Of a DNA stretch of 64,000 nucleotides, positions 58,399-64,000 are shown in pieces. Where the stretch lies: the NCBI GenBank assembly GCA_037501455.1, contig CM074863.1:12706001-12770000 (forward strand), given 5' to 3'. Below the pieces are notes generated by a model, which made no database searches, was not told the origin of the DNA, and worked only from the letters and a program-made list of their open reading frames with translations. Source of the DNA: Lantana camara. Taxonomy: Eukaryota > Streptophyta > Magnoliopsida > Lamiales > Verbenaceae. A program made the position numbers and the translations under genes. How positions within the stretch are numbered: position 1 is the first letter of the stretch; every line of letters starts with the position of its first letter.

Positions 58399-61300
58399 TC
58401 AAAGCCATTCTAAAGCTACTCTAAGTCCCATCTTCTGAAGATGACCTTGGAAAGCTTCTCGACTAAGGGGTTTAGTAAGTGGATCTGCCACGTTCTCTGC
58501 TGATGTGACCCTCTCGATTTGCACATCTCCTCTTTTGATAATATCATGGATTAGGTGATACTTCCTCATAATGTGCTTGGTCCGTTGGTGAGATCTTGGT
58601 TCTCTTGCTTGAGCAACCGCCCCAGTGTTTTCACAAAACACAGTAATGGGGTCTTTCATGCTAGGAACAACATTCAACTCATGAATGAAGTTTCTAATCC
58701 AAACACCTTCCTTAGCTGCATCATTTGTAGCTAAGTACTCGGCCTCAGTGGTCGAGTCTGCAGTGGTTGTTTGCTTGGAACTCTTCCAACTCACTGCTCC
58801 TCCGTTTAGGCAGAAAATGTATCCTGACATTGACAATCATCTAAGTCAGATGCAAAGCTTGCATCGCAGTATCCTTCGACATTAAGATCTTTCTGACCTC
58901 CGTAAACTAAGAATAAATCTTTAGTACTTTTCAAGTACTTAAGAATATTCTTCACGGCAGCCTAGTGACCATCTCCAGGGTCAGATTGGAAACGACTTGT
59001 CACACTAAGTGCATAAGCCACATCCGGTCGTGTACATAACATTGCATACATTATGCTACCTATTGCTGATGCATAAGGTGTATGAGTCATTCTTTCCTTC
59101 TCAAGGTTAGTCTTAGGACACATCTTCTTTGAAAGACATGTTCCTACACTCATAGGAAGGTTCTTAACCTTTGCCGACTCCATATTGAATCTCTTCAATA
59201 CTTTGTCAATGTACATCGACTGTGATAGTCCTATCAACCTTCTATATCTATCTCTATAGATTTTAATTCCAAGGATATAGGACGCATCACCAAGATCTTT
59301 CATCTCGAATTGATTTGATAACCATAACTTAGTCACTTTCATGTCATCCTTCGAATTCCCAATAAGAAGGATGTCATCAACATAAAGTACTAAGAATTGC
59401 ACTGAGGTCTCCAATTCCTTTCTATACACACATGATTCATTCGAAATTTGCATGAAGCCAAACGCTTTGACTGATTCATCAAATCGAATGTTCCAATTCC
59501 TAGAAGCCTGTTTCAATCCATAGATTGATCTTTGGAGTTTGCAAACCTTTTGCTCACTCCCACTGAATGTGAAACCTATGGGTTGTTCCATATAAATGTC
59601 TTTGTCAATGTCACCATTGAGAAAGACAGTTTTCACATCCATTTACCATATCTCATAGTCATAATATGCAGCAATGGCAAGCATGATTCGAATGGACTTT
59701 TGCATTGTAACTGGTGAAAAGGTTTCGTCAAAGTCCACGCCGGGTCTTTGAGTGAATCCTTTTACAACCAGTCTTGCTTTGTAGGCTGCAATGCTTCCAT
59801 CAACTCCAAGCTTTCTCTTAAAGATCCATTTGCAACCTATGGGTTTGACCCCATCAGGCAAATCTACCAAGGTCCAAACTTGGTTGGAGTTCATGGAGTC
59901 CATTTCGGATTTCATGGCTTCTATCCACTGTTCAGAGTCAGAATCTGAAAGTGCCTCCTCATATGTTGAAGGATCATTATCCTTTTGAGAGATTTCATGG
60001 AAGAATCCATACCATCTCTCCGGCTGTCTAGGAGTGCGTTCAGAACGCCTTAGAGGAGGATTTACATGTGTATCGAAATTCGTGATTGGTTGTGGTTGAT
60101 CAGTAGGGGACGTTTCTTCAGTGGGTGGCGTGGGGTCACTTTGTACTTCTTCTAATTCTATGATCTTGCCTTTCTTTTCTTTAAGGAACGGTTCCTCAAG
60201 AAAAGTGGCATCTCTGGAAACAAACACCTTTTGCTCAGATTGATCATAGAAGTAGTATCCTATGGATTCCTTAGGATAACCTACAAAGTAGCATAAGTTA
60301 GAACGAGATTCTAACTTATCTCCCACTGTCCTCTTCACGTAAGCAGGACAACCCCAAATTCTTAAGTAAGAATAACTAGGGATTTTACCATGCCACATTT
60401 CATAGGGCGTCTTGGGGACTGACTTAGAGGGAACTAGATTCAGAATCTTTGCTGCACTTTCTAGGGCATAACCCCAGAAAGAAGGTGGTAAGTCAGTGAA
60501 ACTCATCATGGAACGAACCATATCAAGTAGGGTTCGATTCCTTCTCTCAGAAACTCCATTAAGCTGAGGAGTTCCCGGAGGAGTCCACTGAGAGATAATC
60601 CCATTATCTTTGAGATGATTAAGGAATTCTTCACTAAGATACTCGCCTCCTCGATCAGATCGAAGTGCTTTGATCTTGTGACCAGTTTGGTTCTCAACCT
60701 CCTTTTGAAATTCCAAGAATTTCTCAAAAGCTTCAGATTTATATTTCATTAAGTATACATAACCATACCGACTAAAGTCATCAGTAAAAGTTATGAAGTA
60801 CTGATGATTGTTTCTAGTGCTTACACTAAGCGGTCCACAAACATCAGTATGGATCAAATCCAAAACCTTAGTGGCACGTTCCACAGTTCCTTTAAAAGGG
60901 ACTTTGGACATTTTTCCTTTGAGACAGGATTCGCAAGAAGTTAACTCTTTGAGATCATTTTCAGAGAATGATCCTAAAGTGTTTATCTTGCTAATTCTGT
61001 TCTTGGAAATGTGTCCTAATCTAGAGTGCCATAAGGGAGCTGAAACTTTGTCATCTCTCTTACGCTTTGTTTCTCGTTGTATATTCATAATATTGATGTT
61101 TTGAGTTAGGTAAAGTCCATTACTTAGAGTACCGATATGAACGAAAGAGTTGTTCCATTTGATAAAGTATTTACCATTCTTAATATAAGTTTCATAACCT
61201 TCACAATCTAATATTGGAACTGAAATTATATTACGAATAATGCTCGGTACATAAAGGACTTTATTTAAGACTAACTCAAAACTACCTAAATCTAATCTAA

Positions 61301-62315
61301 TTGTGCCTAAAGCTCGAGTTTCAACGTTTGAGCCATCACCGATCTTCAAGACACATTCTCCTTCTTTGAGTTGTTGGACTTCACTTAGCATCTGTACATC
61401 ATTACAGTTATGAGTTCCACAACCGGTATCAAGTACCCAAGAACTAGAATTAATAGAAAGATTTACTTCAACGAGAAAAATACCTTTCTTTAGAGTAGCC
61501 TTGTACTCTGGGCAGTTTCTCCTCCAATGTCCCGCTTTGCCACAATGGAAGCAAACATCCTCTTTCTGATCACGCTTCTTCTTTTGGGCCTTCCCCTTCG
61601 AAATGCCACCAGTGGGCCTAAGGGGTTTCTTCTTCTTCTTTTGGGCTTTCTTGCCCTTACCTTTAGAAGGCCCAGAAGAGGAAGATGGAGCATTCACCAT
61701 CAAAACCTTATTGTCCTTCTTGATCGTGCTTTCAGCAGTCACAAGCTGACTAATCAGCTCAGCTACAGTAGCACCAGCATGATTCATGTTGAAGTTAAGG
61801 ACAAATGGGTTGAATGATGGTGGGAGCGAAGCTAGCAACAAATCCACTGAAAGCTCATCTTTCAGCGGCATGTCCATGGAAGCAAGTTTCTCAGTAAGGG
61901 CAAGAAACTTGAGTCCATATTCATGGACACTTGAACCTTCCCTCATTCTCAAGTGGAACAATTCCTTTGAAGTGTTATACCTTGTAACACGTTCATGAGG
62001 GCGGTAAAGTTGCTCTAAGTGGTCGTAAATCTCCCAAGCAAATTCCATGGCCTCATGTTGCCTTTGCAAGTCCGGAGACATGTTAGCCAACATAAGGCAA
62101 CGGGCTTGGAGATTATCATCCTTCCACTTCTGAATCGCGTCCCGCTCGGCCCGAGTGGGAGCCTCCCTTTCGGGACTAGGCTCCCCTTCGAAGAGAACAT
62201 AAGTTCTCTTCTCAGAATCTAAAATGATTTTTAGATTCATCAGCCAATCAGAATAGTTGGGACCAGTCAACTTGTTTGACTCGAGGATCGATACAAGAGG
62301 GTTTTTGGTTGCCAT
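58399..62315 (-). pseudogene. Ty1/Copia polyprotein, inactivated
   Basis: Minus strand, order gag to RNase H. Start MATKNPLVSILESN at 62315. Gag region, then the zinc knuckle CFHCGKAGHWRRNC, protease WVLDTGCGTHN, pre-integrase LWHSRLGHISKNRI, integrase core with DVCGPLS and SDRGGEYLS, then reverse transcriptase with KARLVVKGFTQRPGVDFDET and catalytic YVDDILL, and RNase H with TTEAEYLA and the ADPLTKPL end. The Copia order (integrase before reverse transcriptase) is clear. Breaks: a stop at 59643-59645 within the reverse transcriptase (a Gln codon position in relatives), another stop at 58962-58964 between reverse transcriptase and RNase H, and a frame shift near 58830-58840. The copy cannot make a full polyprotein. 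Confidence 0.93.
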
Positions 62316-62993
62316 TTCAAAACACGTAGAGAATCACAGAATCTACGACCTAAATGGTTAAACAGAGAACTAGTGAGCATGCTGAATTATAACGATATAC
62401 AAAAGATAAGGTCTTTAATCTAATGTAGCTCCCACTGTTTTTCAAAGATCTAGAATTCCCAAAGATCTAAGAGGAACACGTTTCCCAATGGGTACTAAGA
62501 TCCTAGGCATTTTACCTCGAACCCACGACTCGCGGACATTCTAAGTAAGAACCCTAGGTAGGTACAACTTACCAATTCTAACACCTTTAGAACTCTTAGT
62601 AATTGTTTTTGCATCACCTATCTTTCAATATGGACCCACGACTCGTGCGACATCCATATTTACTTAGGCGTTAAGCTAGACCCATCAATCATAAGATCAT
62701 GACCAAAACTTAGTTCGAACGACCCACGACTCGAGGACATCGCCCTTGCTAAAATTGACCACGAAATATTGATCATTTAAAATGATTAATTAGGTAACTA
62801 AGAACTAATAAGCTCCACTAGCTATCCCACGACTCGCGGTCAATAACTAGCTTTACTTACTAAACTTAAAACCTATTGATGGAATGCTAGGAATTTTAAT
62901 TCAAAATTTGCATCTCGAATTAAACACCTATTTGTTCGAAATTAGCTTAATATTTAATGGGAATTTTCGAATCAACCGGAGAGTACACTTAAT
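62316..62993 (-). other. Copia leader region with repeated motif
   Basis: Between the polyprotein start and the right 848-bp repeat. The motif acccacgactcg(c/a)gg occurs near 62524, 62635 (variant cgtgcgg), 62722 and 62827, spaced roughly 90-110 bp apart. The expected 5' LTR and primer-binding site are not found before the 848-bp repeat begins, so the element is cut at 62993. Confidence 0.6.
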
Positions 62994-63841
62994 TGCAAGA
63001 ATCTGAGCTTCCTAATTGCAACAACACTTTAATATTTGTGAGAAGGGGAAGACCATCACAGGCGTGAAAGCCTCAGGAACTGGGTTTCCTTTTTGTGCGT
63101 GGGTTCTTCCAGCTAGGATAACACCAAGAGTGCAAGAGGTAATGGTGATGCAACTGTGGTGAGGTGATCACGGAGCTTAGGAAGATGCAGAAAAGAAATG
63201 GAGAGAGGGAATGCCCAGTGTGAAGTGTATGCAGAAGATTGCTTGGGGGAGAAAGCATGCGTTCTCCTCTATTTATATGTTAGGGGTGAGGGTAAATGGG
63301 TAAATTGACCATGTGGTCCCAAACCTGTGTTGCCCTAACACGTGGCATCCCGTGATGGTGTGAGAATGACGTCTCTGAAAAGGAGGCGGCGTGTCAGGTA
63401 CAAAGTGCGCACTACCTTTGTGTCAGAGGTTGTTGGCGAGGGTCACGTGAGAAGAAGGCCCAAAGTCCTCCTTGCTAAGGTTCGGGTCCATCGCAGGGGA
63501 GGTGGGATCATTCACGAGCGCTGGTGACGCTCGAAGAGTGCACGGATGGATCCTCCGCGGCAGATGACCCTTGAGCGTCAGAACCCCGAGCACCAAGAAT
63601 GGGGTCCCCGCGTGGGTGCTTTCCTGAGAAGGGTAACCCTGAGGGCCAAGATGCGAGCGCCAAGCCGGTCGGCTCTGGCCCTTTATCTGAACAATTGTCC
63701 GAGGCCCAATGGCCTGAACTAGTTGGCAAGTGAGTGGGTTGGATTGGCTCGCGAGCCCATCAATGCGAGCGTGTAGTCTTCAAGTCAGTCGATGGCGACA
63801 CGTGGACGGCTCTGATTCGAGTGCGTTTCTGAGTCTCATCA
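62994..63841 (+). repeat. 848-bp LTR-like repeat, right copy
   Basis: Same direction and length as 52182-53029 and nearly identical. The left junction is with Copia leader sequence (cttaat|tgcaag). The right junction is with AT-rich DNA related to 49316-49470. High identity indicates that the two copies separated recently. Confidence 0.85.
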
Positions 63842-64000
63842 AAAGTGAAACTAACATTTCAATTTTGGAGAAATTGCAAAAGTTCATGCTATGAAAGAGA
63901 AGTAATAATTATGAACAATGAATAAGGAAATAACTAGACATTTACAATTTATAATACAATTATTATTAATTCAAATTTTTTATTTTGTTGAAGATTGATA
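63842..64000. repeat. Flank related to 49316-49470
   Basis: Shares ctatgaaagagaagt(g/a)ataattat, aaggagataactagacattt-like sequence and acaattattattaattcaa with 49350-49445 in the same orientation. The two stretches are clearly paralogous, with several differences. No gene seen. Confidence 0.7.

Larger units (their letters stand above)
52182..63841. mobile_element. Composite retroelement block bounded by 848-bp direct repeats
   Basis: Two 848-bp direct repeats, each starting TGCAAG and ending CATCA, bound 11.66 kb. Inside are a plus-strand gag-like spliced gene and a nested minus-strand Copia element. The outer flanks (gaagg before, aaagt after) do not form a matching target duplication. No tRNA primer-binding site is evident after the left repeat and no clear polypurine tract lies before the right one. 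The block is therefore probably a recombined or partly deleted composite and not one clean insertion. Confidence 0.7.

Overview
The window is nuclear DNA from a flowering plant, very probably a eudicot. Genes are intron-rich with GT-AG junctions, intergenic DNA is AT-rich, and plant-specific families (FLP/MYB88-type R2R3-MYB, UTR3-type nucleotide-sugar transporter, RLCK-VII kinases, PPR-E) sit among plant Copia, Helitron, tRNA-SINE and MULE-type elements. The species cannot be fixed from sequence alone.

Layout. (1) 176-3150 (+): 3' part of a FOUR LIPS/MYB88-type regulator, with a MITE-like insertion in one intron. (2) 4708-7301 (-): a complete seven-exon UDP-sugar transporter of the UTR3 type, 332 aa. 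(3) 7300-17850: gene-poor DNA with two tRNA-derived SINE copies and an AT-rich block that reads as a minus-strand Helitron with a textbook 3' end. (4) 17858-45137 (+): a tandem, rearranged cluster. Its founder-like member is an intact RLCK-VII/PBL-APK1-type kinase (413 aa) with an N-myristoylation signal. Downstream units replace that first exon with a different, shared ~51-residue exon (YDNWERLV...). This exon is spliced in phase 1 to three different bodies: a CxxC/CxxC zinc-ribbon exon plus kinase (20980-23341, intact, 469 aa), kinase with a decayed ribbon exon (24139-29851 and the pseudogene at 39453-41736), and a BAR-like protein of the At2g33490 type (42700-45137, intact, 282 aa; 35623-38091, broken copy). 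A ribbon-only unit, a diverged pseudokinase and two kinase 3'-end relics complete the cluster. (5) 45138-52181: repeat-rich DNA with a Helitron-like end, tandem repeats, a PPR-E pseudogene, a LINE 3' end lying between two orphan exons, a MULE-type MITE and a decayed coding relic. (6) 52182-63841: two nearly identical 848-bp TG...CA direct repeats enclosing a gag-like spliced gene. That gene is cut by a minus-strand Copia element (one LTR of 1977 bp, polyprotein with two stops and a frameshift, leader with a repeated motif, second LTR missing).

The most interesting signal is the cluster in (4). It looks like exon shuffling caught in progress. Compatible phase-1 introns let one N-terminal exon be joined to zinc-ribbon, kinase and BAR bodies in a single ~27-kb array, and the intermediates (ribbon-only unit, exon fusion with microhomology, decaying ribbon exon, recombination junctions) remain visible.
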